DNA of 16,401 bases, taken from NCBI GenBank assembly GCA_050050115.1, contig JASFUX010000046.1:1-16401 (forward strand), in the 5' to 3' direction. This DNA comes from JASFUX01 sp050050115 (GTDB lineage: Bacteria; Pseudomonadota; Alphaproteobacteria; Caulobacterales; Maricaulaceae). Position numbers and translations under genes: made by a program. The notes beneath the pieces are model-generated. The model was not told the origin of the DNA, made no database searches, and was given only the letters and a program-made list of their open reading frames with translations. Below, in pieces: positions 1 through 7,833 of the stretch. How positions within the stretch are numbered: the first letter of the stretch is position 1; the number at the start of each line of letters is the position of its first letter.

Positions 1-37
1 CAATGATCTCTTCAGGCGAATACCGCTTCCGCGCCAT
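1..37 (-). CDS. IS3-family transposase OrfA, N-terminal fragment (runs off left edge)
   Basis: The twelve complete codons visible from the ATG at 37 read MARKRYSPEEII. This is the typical opening of IS3-family OrfA proteins, the small helix-turn-helix protein that binds the element ends and is fused to the DDE-transposase OrfB by programmed frameshifting. The start is well supported by a near-perfect ribosome binding site 5 bases upstream. Only the N-terminus is in the window, so the helix-turn-helix itself cannot be seen. The family call rests on this short but characteristic string and on the repeat-like end next to it. Confidence 0.75.
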   Translation of the reverse strand, partial: MARKRYSPEEII

Positions 38-42
38 GCCCA

Positions 43-50
43 ACCTCCTT
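43..50 (-). promoter_or_regulatory. Ribosome binding site of the IS orfA
   Basis: On the minus strand AAGGAGGT is followed by a 5-base spacer and then the ATG at 37. It is a full-length match to the anti-Shine-Dalgarno sequence and fixes the orfA start. Confidence 0.8.
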
Positions 51-100
51 CTTCGCTCCGCTTTGTTGCGTCCAAAACGGCTGCGGTTGAAGGGGGCAGG

Positions 101-544
101 TCAGAACCAGCCCACCCAGACACGGTTTTGATCATCGATCTTGAGGTGTTCTATGCCATCGCCCAGCTCAATGCGCCTTTCCTCGACGCCGTCTGCTCCC
201 AGTATCCGAGCGTTCCCTTGGCCCATTGAACGGGCGTTGACGACCAGCCACCGACCGTCCGGGAACTGCTCGACAATAGGAAAAGGCTCAAGCAATCGAA
301 ACTGAACGCCCTCAATCAATTGGTCGTCTTGAAACACCCACACTCCGCCCGTCGCGCGAGTGGCAAGACGCCAAGCTTCGCTCACAGTCTCGTGCGCTCG
401 GTCGCTTCGCCAAGCCGCACGCAGGTCGGCGTTTGCTCCGACTAGAGCCAATCGCGCTCCGGCGAGCACCTTGAAGCTGATTACATGCCAGCCTTCAGGA
501 AGAGATGGCACCGTCGATATTGTGGGAGGTGGCAGCACGCTCAT
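101..544 (-). pseudogene. Conserved hypothetical protein, C-terminus cut off by the IS element
   Basis: This 147-codon reading frame has a protein-like composition (FPDGRWLVVNARS, then DGIEHLKIDDQNRVWVGWF). It stops at a TGA (103-101) that forms the first three bases of the inserted IS end. Related bacterial proteins that I recall continue past the W-V-G-x-F motif with D-E-G and a further C-terminal half, so this copy is most likely truncated. The missing part should lie on the far side of the IS, outside the window. No function is known to me; no signal peptide or membrane segment is visible. The ATG at 544 has only a weak ribosome binding site, so the start is uncertain. The 179 bases upstream, to the peptidase stop at 724, hold nothing I can identify. 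Confidence 0.7.
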
Positions 545-723
545 CAGCGAATTCTGCTGAAGTTGCGAGTGTCTGCAAAGGGCCAGAAGCGGATCGCCCG
601 ATCGATCTCAGATCGTCTACAGCCGCACCACCCGCCAGTACCCACCTCCACCCTCGCCGGTGCGCCATATATTTCGATGCGTTGTAGAGAATCGTCGACG
701 CTGCAGATTTAAGGGCAACGAGT

Positions 724-2547
724 CTATCGATCGCGCAGCGGCGCTGACGCTTTTTCCAGCCACTCGACCTCAAGGGGGTCGAGATGCGGCGATAGGGTGC
801 GCTGGACGCGCTCATGGTAGCCGTCAAGCCAGCGAACCTCCTCATCGTCAAGCAGCGCGACATCGATCAGCACGGCGTCGATCGGCGCAAGCGTCAGGGT
901 TTCAAAGCACAGAACGTTGCCGACCCTTCCCTCAGTCAACGGAGCGGGCGCGATCAGCATCACGTTCTCGATGCGCAGGCCAAAAGCGCCGGACTTGTAG
1001 TAGCCCGGCTCGTTCGTAACCAGCATGCCCGCCGCGAGCGGATGAGTACTGCGCCGCGCTATCGCGTGCGGGCCTTCGTGCACATTGAGGTAGCTGCCGA
1101 TCCCGTGCCCGGTGGCGTGGTCGTAGTCGACGCCGTCCTCCCAGAGCGACAGCCGAGCCAGTCCGTCGAGCTGCGATCCCGTCACGCCTGGCGGGAACCT
1201 GGTCTGCGCCAGCCGGATGCTTCCTTTGAGCACCTGCGTGAAGCGGCGGCGCATTTCCGCTGTCGGCTCCCCGACGGCGATCGTTCGCGTCACGTCCGTC
1301 GTGCCGAAGGGGTACTGGCCGCCGGAGTCGATCATGAAGAGGTCGTTCGCGCCGATCGCCCGGTCGGTGCGAGCTGTCGGCACATGGTGGGCCGCCGCGG
1401 CGTGTTCTCCCGCAGCGGCGATCGAGGGAAACGCCAGGTCCTCGAGCTCCGGACAGGCGCGACGAAAGTCCGCCAGCTTCTTGGCGGCCGAAAGCTCGGT
1501 GAGGCCGCCCTTCGGCGCCTCCCGCGCAAACCACGCCAGGAACTTGGTCAGCGCGACGCCGTCGAGGAGATGGGCGCGGCGGGCGCCTTCGATCTCCGTG
1601 GCGTTCTTGACCGCTTTGAACGCCTGGCACGGATCTTCAGCGTCGCGCACGCGCGCGCCGGTGCGTCTCAGTGCACGCACGATATCGCCGGGACATGTCC
1701 GCAGATCGGCGCGCACGGTCTTTCCATCGTGTCCGAGAGCGCTCAAGCGGTCCGCGAACCCAGCGCGCGGGTGAACGGCGACCTCCGCGCTAAGGTGATC
1801 TCTTAAGCTCGACGTTGCGCGTTCGGATTCGACGAACAACTCGGCCGTCGCGTCGGCGTGAAGGATCGCCCGCGCGAACGGCAGTGGAGCGACGGGGATG
1901 TCGCCGCCGCGGATATTGAACAACCAGGCGATCGCATCGGTTTGCGAGACAATGAGAGCGTCGTCGCCAGCGCGGTGCAGCTCTTGGGCGACGTCGTTTC
2001 TCTTCGCTGATGAAGAGCGTCCTGCGAACTCCAGCGGATGCGGCCGAAGCCGCGTGCGCGGCGGCGCCGGCTGGTCCGTCCAAATGCGATCGATCAGGTT
2101 GTCCTCGCAGAAAACCAGCTCCGCGGCCGCGGCGGCGCAAATCGCTTCGAATTCGCGAATCTGCGGTTCGGTGTGCAGGGTCTCGTCGACGCCCAAGCGA
2201 TCGTTCACTGTCAGATTCGCGCGCAGCCAGGCTTGCAGCGGCGACTTGGCGTCGTGATGAACCGTCACGGCGCCGGCGTCGGTCTCCTCGATCGCTTGCT
2301 CGACATAGCGACCGTCTACGAACAAATCTGCCGTGTTCTGTCCGATGATCGCCAGACCCGCCGACCCGGTGAAATGAGTCAGCCACGCCAATCGCTCGGC
2401 GTGGGCGGCGAGGAACTCGTTCTGGTACTCGTCGGCGTGCGGGACGATGAGATAGTCGAGCCCTTCCCGCTCCATCTCATCCCGCAGCGCCGCGATCTTG
2501 GGCGCGCAGGAGCCGACGTAGATCGGCGGGTCGAAGGTCGACAGCAT
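724..2547 (-). CDS. Xaa-Pro aminopeptidase (M24B family, three-domain APP1-like type)
   Basis: This 607-residue metallopeptidase should remove N-terminal residues from peptides with proline in second position. The last third carries the pita-bread fold with all five dimetal ligands: D407 (in IDSGG), D418 (in TTDVTRT), H481 (in GHGIG), E513 (in NEPGYY) and E527 (in RIENV). Two creatinase-like N-terminal domains fill about residues 10-310. The tail around 577-600 (YHERVQRTLSPHL...EVEWL) matches the Peptidase_M24_C extension. The length fits the roughly 600-residue APP1 group rather than E. coli PepP (about 440). No signal peptide is present, so it is cytosolic. It starts 13 bases after the hydrolase stop and is the last gene of the module B run, which suggests it works on the imported product of that run. 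Confidence 0.93.
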   Translation of the reverse strand: MLSTFDPPIYVGSCAPKIAALRDEMEREGLDYLIVPHADEYQNEFLAAHAERLAWLTHFTGSAGLAIIGQNTADLFVDGRYVEQAIEETDAGAVTVHHDAKSPLQAWLRANLTVNDRLGVDETLHTEPQIREFEAICAAAAAELVFCEDNLIDRIWTDQPAPPRTRLRPHPLEFAGRSSSAKRNDVAQELHRAGDDALIVSQTDAIAWLFNIRGGDIPVAPLPFARAILHADATAELFVESERATSSLRDHLSAEVAVHPRAGFADRLSALGHDGKTVRADLRTCPGDIVRALRRTGARVRDAEDPCQAFKAVKNATEIEGARRAHLLDGVALTKFLAWFAREAPKGGLTELSAAKKLADFRRACPELEDLAFPSIAAAGEHAAAAHHVPTARTDRAIGANDLFMIDSGGQYPFGTTDVTRTIAVGEPTAEMRRRFTQVLKGSIRLAQTRFPPGVTGSQLDGLARLSLWEDGVDYDHATGHGIGSYLNVHEGPHAIARRSTHPLAAGMLVTNEPGYYKSGAFGLRIENVMLIAPAPLTEGRVGNVLCFETLTLAPIDAVLIDVALLDDEEVRWLDGYHERVQRTLSPHLDPLEVEWLEKASAPLRDR

Positions 2548-2560
2548 GGCGCGTTCCGCC

Positions 2561-3487
2561 TCAACACCGGCGGCAGGCTGCGACGCCCGCGACCGCGATG
2601 ATCTCCCGCGCCGCCATGCCGGCGTAGGCTTCGGTCGTCACCAGCGATCCGTGATTGGCGCCGGGGACCGAGATGCGGCGACTGTTTGTTGAGAGGCTCA
2701 GCAAGTCCTCGTGCAACGCCGTAAAATCGCGCAGATGCTGGCGAAGCGCGGCGGCGTCCGCACCGGGAGCCTCCACCGGCTCGGTCGCGGACAACACCAG
2801 CAGCGGCGTGTCGCCGAGGTCTCCAGCCGCTTTGGCTTGGCGCGCGGCAGTCGCGAACGCATCGGATTCCTCCAGCGGGGTCAGAAAAGTCTGAGGTCGC
2901 CGCAGGAGATAGCGCAGCTGGATGCGCGCAGCTTCCGGCAACGTCTCGAATCCCGAAGCTCGCAGCTCGCCCGTCGGCGGCAGCACGCTCGCCAAGCCAG
3001 ACGCGGCGTAGAGCGCCATCCGCTGGTAGTGTCGACGCAGACCTGGCGGAAAGCCGGACTGCTTGAGCACCGCCTCCTGATCGGGATGACTGGGGTCGAG
3101 CAGCGCCACGCCGACGATCTCGCCGTCATAGGCGTGCGCAAAGACGCGCAAGTAGAGAGACGCGATCGAATGTCCGATCAAAAACAAAGGTCCGGCGACG
3201 TCGGCTCGGCGCAGCAGCGCGCCGAGTCGCGCCGCCGCCCCCTCGGCGTCCTTGGGCGCAAGCAGCCGATCGCTCCAGCCAAGCCCGGCGCGATCATAGC
3301 TCAGCGTCCGGGTCGTCTCCGAGAGGCGATGTTGCAGCCAAGCGTACATCGCCGAGTGCCAGCCGCAGCCCGCCTCGATCACGAACGTCGGCGCCTTCGC
3401 GCTCGGCTCGGGACCGGCTTGCTTCAAATGAAGGCGATGTCCGCCGACATCAACCAGCACGCCGGGCGGCGTGACCAGCGCGCCCAT
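2561..3487 (-). CDS. Alpha/beta-fold hydrolase
   Basis: This 308-residue cytosolic enzyme of the alpha/beta hydrolase superfamily shows the nucleophile elbow GHSIAS with S107. An oxyanion-region motif EAGCGW lies near residues 38-43, and a C-terminal histidine, H279, sits in GANHGS. The acid is not certain; E236 or D244, after the strand LLVLSATEP, are candidates. The usual small residues after the nucleophile (S-x-G-G) are replaced by I-A-S. The start is taken at the ATG at 3487, whose first base overlaps the last base of the MFS stop (TGATG), the mark of translational coupling; a TTG one codon earlier is less likely. No signal peptide is visible. The substrate is unknown. Its place between a permease and a prolyl peptidase suggests ester or amide cleavage of an imported compound. 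Confidence 0.85.
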   Translation of the reverse strand: MGALVTPPGVLVDVGGHRLHLKQAGPEPSAKAPTFVIEAGCGWHSAMYAWLQHRLSETTRTLSYDRAGLGWSDRLLAPKDAEGAAARLGALLRRADVAGPLFLIGHSIASLYLRVFAHAYDGEIVGVALLDPSHPDQEAVLKQSGFPPGLRRHYQRMALYAASGLASVLPPTGELRASGFETLPEAARIQLRYLLRRPQTFLTPLEESDAFATAARQAKAAGDLGDTPLLVLSATEPVEAPGADAAALRQHLRDFTALHEDLLSLSTNSRRISVPGANHGSLVTTEAYAGMAAREIIAVAGVAACRRC

Positions 3488-4869
3488 CAAGCGACACCCT
3501 TCTCCGCGCGCGCCAAGCGTTGATCGAGGCGCTTGCGCACGATCGCATGGCGCCGCTCGTTCATCGGTATCAGCTGGATGAGGATCAATGAGACGACCAG
3601 GATCGCTGCGGGCAGCCAGGACATGACGACATCGAGCGCGAAGACGCCCGCCGCGGTCTGCGTCGCCGCTTCGGGATCGAACCCGAGGTACGCCGCTAGG
3701 CCAAGCCCGAGCGCGCCGCCGATGGCGATCATGATCTTTTCAAGGAACACCCAGATCGCGAAGTAGCTGGCGCCGAGATTGATGCGGTCCTTGAGGATGG
3801 AATAGTCGACGATCTCGGCAAGGATCGCCCGCCCCACGGTCCATGTGCACACAAAGCCGATCGTGGTGCCGAGGAAGGTCGGAAAGATCGCTGCGGCGCG
3901 CGCGTTGTCGGGCGAAAGCAGCGAGGTCCCCAGCACCGCCGCCAGGCTGCACGCCATGGCGGTGAGCCAGGTGCGCTTTGCTCCGATCCATCTGGCCAGG
4001 TGCGCGCAGCCGAATGCGACGGCGATCCCGATGCCGAAGGAGAGAAGATAGAGAGGCGAAAAAAGCTCGCCGACCCCGAGATAGATGTCGGTGTAGATGA
4101 AGATCATCCCGTACCAGACGAGGAGCCCGAGGTCGGCGACGCAGGAGGCGGCGATGAACATGACGAACATGCGGTTGCCCGCCAGGATCTTGAGGCTTTC
4201 AAACGAGAGCACCTTCGGCTGGGCCTTCTCGCCAGGCGCCTGGTGAACGAGGCGCGGCCCCTCGGGCACGAGGCGCAGACACGCGAGCAGCGCAGGAACC
4301 ATGAACACCGCGCCGACGATCATCGACAGCCGCATGGTGTCCGGCGTGATCTCGGAGGTCTCGAAAATGGGCAGGAGCGGCAGAGCGTAGAACAGCACCA
4401 GTCCGGTGTAGCCGGCGGCGGTGTGAAACGCGAAGACCCGCTTTTTCTGATCGCTCTCGGGCGCGATCTCACCGCCCCAGATCAAGTGGGGTACGGAGTA
4501 AATCGTGAATCCAAGATAGAACGCGAACAGCCAGAACGTGAAGTAGGCGACGCCGGGGCGAACGGGCGGGATGTAGATGAAGAACCCCGCGACGAGGAAG
4601 ATCAGCACGCCGATCGCGACGAAGCTCTTGCGTCCGCCGGTTCGGGCTTTCCACCAGTCCGACAACGCTCCCGCGGCCGGGTCGGTCACCGCATCGAAGA
4701 TGCGCGAGGCGAGCAAGATCGCGGCCATCGAGGCCATCGAGAAGCCGTAGTGCTTCACGTAGACGCCCTGGATGACGTAGATCGGATTGAACATCATCGC
4801 GACCGAGAGCTGCGGGGCCGCGTAGGCGATCTTCCGCCAAGCCGTCAGATCGACGGACGGCGGTCTCAT
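3487..4869 (-). CDS. MFS transporter of the MFS_2 / GPH (sugar:cation symporter-like) family
   Basis: This 460-residue integral inner-membrane protein has about twelve hydrophobic segments. Near residues 56-81 it has the family pattern R-I-F-D-A-V-T-D-P, then G-x-L-S-D and G-G-R-K-S, the loop 2-3 signature of the glycoside-pentoside-hexuronide:cation symporter group. The length is normal. In TonB-receptor loci such proteins usually move the periplasmic product of an outer-membrane receptor into the cytoplasm. It is the only inner-membrane permease in the window, and no ABC or binding-protein genes are present. The ATG at 4869 lacks a clear ribosome binding site. The gene follows the receptor after 108 bases that contain a strong hairpin, and its stop overlaps the hydrolase start by one base. 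Sugar specificity should not be assumed. Confidence 0.88.
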   Translation of the reverse strand: MRPPSVDLTAWRKIAYAAPQLSVAMMFNPIYVIQGVYVKHYGFSMASMAAILLASRIFDAVTDPAAGALSDWWKARTGGRKSFVAIGVLIFLVAGFFIYIPPVRPGVAYFTFWLFAFYLGFTIYSVPHLIWGGEIAPESDQKKRVFAFHTAAGYTGLVLFYALPLLPIFETSEITPDTMRLSMIVGAVFMVPALLACLRLVPEGPRLVHQAPGEKAQPKVLSFESLKILAGNRMFVMFIAASCVADLGLLVWYGMIFIYTDIYLGVGELFSPLYLLSFGIGIAVAFGCAHLARWIGAKRTWLTAMACSLAAVLGTSLLSPDNARAAAIFPTFLGTTIGFVCTWTVGRAILAEIVDYSILKDRINLGASYFAIWVFLEKIMIAIGGALGLGLAAYLGFDPEAATQTAAGVFALDVVMSWLPAAILVVSLILIQLIPMNERRHAIVRKRLDQRLARAEKGVA

Positions 4870-4905
4870 CTGAGCAGATTTTCGACGAGGGCGAACACGC
4901 GCTCA

Positions 4906-4933
4906 GCCCGCATGCGTTTTAGCGCATGCGGGC
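4906..4933 (-). other. Perfect 11-bp hairpin between receptor and MFS gene
   Basis: GCCCGCATGCG and CGCATGCGGGC are exactly complementary around a 6-base loop (4917-4922). No U-run follows in the direction of transcription, so this is not a classic intrinsic terminator. It could be an mRNA stabilising or processing hairpin lowering expression of the permease relative to the receptor, a weak attenuator, or a palindromic protein site. A second, smaller hairpin (CGTGTCC 4942-4948 with GGACACG 4962-4968) lies just upstream of it, directly after the receptor stop. Confidence 0.6.
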
Positions 4934-4977
4934 CGGCGCGCCGTGTCCGCGAGGAGTAGATGGACACGTTGCGATGC

Positions 4978-7635
4978 CTAGAAATCGTACCCTAGGCGCA
5001 CGCCCACCGTACGCGGCTGCAGGCGCGTGCCGCGCGGGATGAAGAAGAAAGCTTCCGACGTCAGCGCGTCTTCGTTGGTGACGTTGTGCGCGTACACCGA
5101 CACGTCGAAGTCGCCCATGTCCACGCCGGCGTTGAGATCAAGCCGTCCGTAGTCGCCGAGCTTGTTCCGGCTTTGTGCGAGATCGATGTAGTAGTCGCCG
5201 ATGTGGCTGTAATCGCCCCGCACGAAAGCGTCGTGACCCGACAGCGAGAAGTCGTACTGCGCGCCGACCCGCACCGTCAGCTCGGGCGAGCCCGGCAGGC
5301 GATCGCCCGGGTTGCCGAGCGGTCCGAGAACAGCCGATGTGCCCACGAGCTCGGCGTTGAGGAACGACGCGGCGAGATCAAGCGTCAGCCCGCTGGGCGC
5401 TTGATAGGCCGCCTCGAGTTCGAGGCCCCGGCTGCGCGCCTGGCCGGCGTTGATCAGAACGCCGATGCCGCACGTGCCGAAGGTGACGGGGATATTCTCC
5501 CAGTCGATCTGATACCCGGTGGCGCTCATGTTGAGGCGCCCGCTCATGCTCGTCAGCTTACCGCCAACCTCGTAGTTGTCGACGGTGTCGCTGTCGAGCG
5601 GGCTGGCCGTAACGGGAATGGTCGGGAAATCATCATAGAAGCCGTCGCTGTCGGCGTCGCACGTCGGCAAGTTGCCGGGGTCGACGGCCGGGCGCACGTC
5701 GCCCAAACGGAAGCCCTGGCTCCAGTTCGCATAAAGAAGCGCATCATCCGTAGGCCGAACTTCGACGCCCGCTTTCCAAGACACGTCCGACACGCTGGCC
5801 GAATGCGACTGGTCGCTCGAAGCGCCGCCGTTGAAGGCGAGCGAGGTGTCCGTCTGACGGTCTTGATCGAACCACCGCCCGCCGCCGACGAGCGTGACGC
5901 GATCGAGGACGTCATAACGCACCTCGCCGAAGATCGCCTGATGCTCGAGGCTGCGCATCTCTTGATAGCTGATGTCGTTGAAGGCGCCGCCCGGCAGCAG
6001 CGCCGGATCGCCGCCAAAAACGTTGAAGGCGAAGAAGCCGGCCGACAGATCCTCGTAGTAGTAGCCAGCGACGAACTCCAGCGGACCGCCGAGCTGCGAA
6101 GTCAAGCGCAGCTCCTCGGTCGTGTTCTCACCGCTGGAGTAGATGTTCTGGCTCCAGGGCATCGGCGGGGCGAAGAAGAACGCCCCTTCCCGCAGCCACA
6201 GCGTGTCCTGCTCGACCCGCGAGGTCGACGAGGACAGCGTCGCCCAACCCAGATCGACCTCCACGCCGAACTGTCCGATCGTCAGCTCGTCGTCGAAGCC
6301 TTCACTGTCTTGCGGCCCACTGAGCGAGGACGGCTCCACACCGCGCACGATCTGCAAGCGCGTTTGGTCGTACGAGCCGCCGAAGCCGATGTCGTCTTGC
6401 GCCCATCCGTCCTGTTCGATGTCTTGACGCAGGAAGCCTGCGGTGAACGTCAGATTGTCCGTCGCCTCCCACAGCGCGCTGATGCGCGCGCCGGTGTAAG
6501 TCGACGCGCCAACGTCGTCGTTCGTGATCGCGAGCCCGCCGAAGTCGTCGGCGATGCCTGACACCACCGGATCGGCGCCGCCGAGGTTGCGGTAGTAGCC
6601 GGAGTTGTCGAACTGGTAGACGACCGCCCGCACGGCGAACTCGTCTTCGACGATGGGCGCGTTCAAGACCGCCTGCACGTTCGAGTTCGCGCCGCCGAGC
6701 CTGGCGGTGTCGGAGTAGCCGACAGAGACGCGGCCCGAAAAATCCGACAGATCCGGCGCGACCGGAATGTTGCGCACCACGCCGCCCATGGCGCCGGCGC
6801 CGTAGAGCGTGCCTTGCGGACCCTTGAGAACCTCCACGCGCTGCATGTCGACGAGCTTGATGTCGGCGCTGTTGCCGAAAACCCCGAGCCCCGCGAGCGG
6901 CGTGTCGCCGAAGTACATGCCGGTGATCGGCCCGCTGGTGCTGCCGTCCTGCTCGGCGTTGATCGCCAAGCCGCGGATGACGATGGAACTGTAGCCGGCG
7001 CCCTGCTTCATCAGGCCGACGCTCGGCACGGACCGAAGATAATCTTCCGCGCCCACCAGGTTCCGCCGCGAGACCTCCTCGGCGCCGATCGCGGTGATGC
7101 TCAACGCAGTGTCCTGCAGGTTCGTCTCGCGCTTGGTGGCCGTGACCACGATCACGTCGCGCGGCTCGGCCGCTTCGTCTTGCGCGTAGGCTCCGGTTGG
7201 ACCGAACAAGAGCGCCGACACGCCCGCCAATAGTGAACCTCTAACTCGACCCGTCGTCACATTACCCTCCTCGCGCTGACCCGCGGCGCTTGCGCGCGAG
7301 ATCGTGATGACCCCGCTCTCCGTCAGGCCGCCCGAGAGAGGTGTTCCGGCGAGAAGCGCGTCGAGCGCCTCCCGCAACGAATAACGCCCGGAAATCGCGT
7401 TTGTCCGCACCGCGTCGACGTCGTCGGTCTGGAACAGCACCGAATGCTCGGTCTGAAAGGAGAGCGACCTGATCGCCTCAGCCACCGGCGAGGACGGGAT
7501 CTCGAGGTCAAACCTCTCCTGTGCGGTCGCAACGCTAAATTGCGAAACCGTCAGCATCATGAGGACAATCGCGAGACGCGCGCCCCACCCAAGCAATCGT
7601 ATGTCCCCTCGCCTCCCTCGTCTCATGGCGGGCAT
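4978..7635 (-). CDS. STN-domain TonB-dependent outer-membrane receptor (module B)
   Basis: This 885-residue surface-signalling receptor has a first signal peptide at about 14-39 (cleavage after ATA in VATAQE). The periplasmic STN domain, which contacts FecR, covers about 41-113. A second signal-peptide-like segment follows at about 127-151. The TonB box region (RDVIVVTATKRE) is at 159-170, the plug at about 172-300 (KGPQGTLYG at 271-279), and the 22-strand barrel runs to a canonical terminal phenylalanine (GVRLGYDF). The ligand cannot be deduced; it belongs to the broad iron-complex/COG1629-like class and is not SusC-like. The first ATG (7635) has no strong ribosome binding site, and ATG 7626 (codon 4) is an alternative that overlaps the stop of a short upstream frame. 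It lies 198 bases after fecR, so it probably has its own promoter. Confidence 0.93.
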   Translation of the reverse strand: MPAMRRGRRGDIRLLGWGARLAIVLMMLTVSQFSVATAQERFDLEIPSSPVAEAIRSLSFQTEHSVLFQTDDVDAVRTNAISGRYSLREALDALLAGTPLSGGLTESGVITISRASAAGQREEGNVTTGRVRGSLLAGVSALLFGPTGAYAQDEAAEPRDVIVVTATKRETNLQDTALSITAIGAEEVSRRNLVGAEDYLRSVPSVGLMKQGAGYSSIVIRGLAINAEQDGSTSGPITGMYFGDTPLAGLGVFGNSADIKLVDMQRVEVLKGPQGTLYGAGAMGGVVRNIPVAPDLSDFSGRVSVGYSDTARLGGANSNVQAVLNAPIVEDEFAVRAVVYQFDNSGYYRNLGGADPVVSGIADDFGGLAITNDDVGASTYTGARISALWEATDNLTFTAGFLRQDIEQDGWAQDDIGFGGSYDQTRLQIVRGVEPSSLSGPQDSEGFDDELTIGQFGVEVDLGWATLSSSTSRVEQDTLWLREGAFFFAPPMPWSQNIYSSGENTTEELRLTSQLGGPLEFVAGYYYEDLSAGFFAFNVFGGDPALLPGGAFNDISYQEMRSLEHQAIFGEVRYDVLDRVTLVGGGRWFDQDRQTDTSLAFNGGASSDQSHSASVSDVSWKAGVEVRPTDDALLYANWSQGFRLGDVRPAVDPGNLPTCDADSDGFYDDFPTIPVTASPLDSDTVDNYEVGGKLTSMSGRLNMSATGYQIDWENIPVTFGTCGIGVLINAGQARSRGLELEAAYQAPSGLTLDLAASFLNAELVGTSAVLGPLGNPGDRLPGSPELTVRVGAQYDFSLSGHDAFVRGDYSHIGDYYIDLAQSRNKLGDYGRLDLNAGVDMGDFDVSVYAHNVTNEDALTSEAFFFIPRGTRLQPRTVGVRLGYDF
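7258..7271 (-). promoter_or_regulatory. Candidate internal translation start in the module B receptor
   Basis: AGGAGG (7271-7266) stands 5 bases before an in-frame GTG (7260-7258, codon 126). That codon opens a stretch with a full signal-peptide layout: basic start TTGRVR, hydrophobic core SLLAGVSALLFG, and AYA-QD as a cleavage site. Starting here would give a normal TonB-dependent receptor without the STN domain. The same arrangement occurs in the paralogue at 13803. The tract also encodes acidic residues (E-E-G), so chance is possible. Confidence 0.45.
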
Positions 7636-7693
7636 CGAACGCCATCTCTGGCGGCCATGTGAGGGAAGTCGGTTGGGCGCGAAAAACCCGCTA

Positions 7694-7722
7694 TAGAAAA
7701 TTCACGCGCGAGTAACTTTTCC
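7694..7722 (-). promoter_or_regulatory. Possible promoter of the module B receptor
   Basis: In the spacer between fecR and the receptor, minus-strand GGAAAA (7722-7717) is followed after 17 bases by TTTCTA (7699-7694), within an AT-rich patch that stands out from its surroundings. The first element resembles the -35 element GGAAAT of the E. coli fecA promoter as I remember it. This is a weak match, offered only as a candidate for recognition by the adjacent ECF sigma factor. Confidence 0.25.
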
Positions 7723-7833
7723 GCTGAGTCGGCGCCCCGCCTCGGAGCAGCTCCGCCTGACGCCGTGTCGCGCGTCGTCCAGTTGATGCGGAAAGAACGC
7801 AGCGGTCCGCGCGCGACGGCGCTTCGCAGGAGC

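Larger units (their letters stand above)
1..103 (-). mobile_element. IS3-family insertion sequence, partial (orfA-side end only)
   Basis: The minus strand from 103 begins TGACCTGCCCCC, which has the TG start and C-rich run of IS3-family terminal inverted repeats as I remember them. Sixty-six bases further in it reaches the start of a transposase OrfA-like reading frame, a normal distance for this family. The rest of the element, including its other terminal repeat and target duplication, lies beyond the left edge, so completeness and activity cannot be judged. The outer boundary at 103 is inferred from the repeat-like sequence and from the abrupt end of the neighbouring conserved reading frame at the same base. 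Confidence 0.75.

Noticed and set aside
495..863. 122-codon minus-strand frame bridging the peptidase end and the truncated gene
   Set aside because: It overlaps the 3' end of the peptidase and the 5' end of the truncated gene in another frame, resembles no family I know, and has no good start. The gap 545-723 is better treated as non-coding.
4000..4959. Long plus-strand reading frames opposite the MFS gene, the receptors (5086-6561), the carboxylesterase (9782-11266) and the module A receptor C-terminus (11364-12731)
   Set aside because: They lie wholly antisense to strongly recognisable genes. They have R/A/D/H-rich compositions typical of GC-rich shadow frames, no domains and no ribosome binding sites.
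7257..7262. Start-stop ATG-TGA overlapping the candidate internal GTG of the module B receptor, at the ideal distance from AGGAGG
   Set aside because: A minimal start-stop could in principle trap ribosomes, but the paralogue lacks it, so I do not treat it as a feature. It is a caveat to the internal-start idea.
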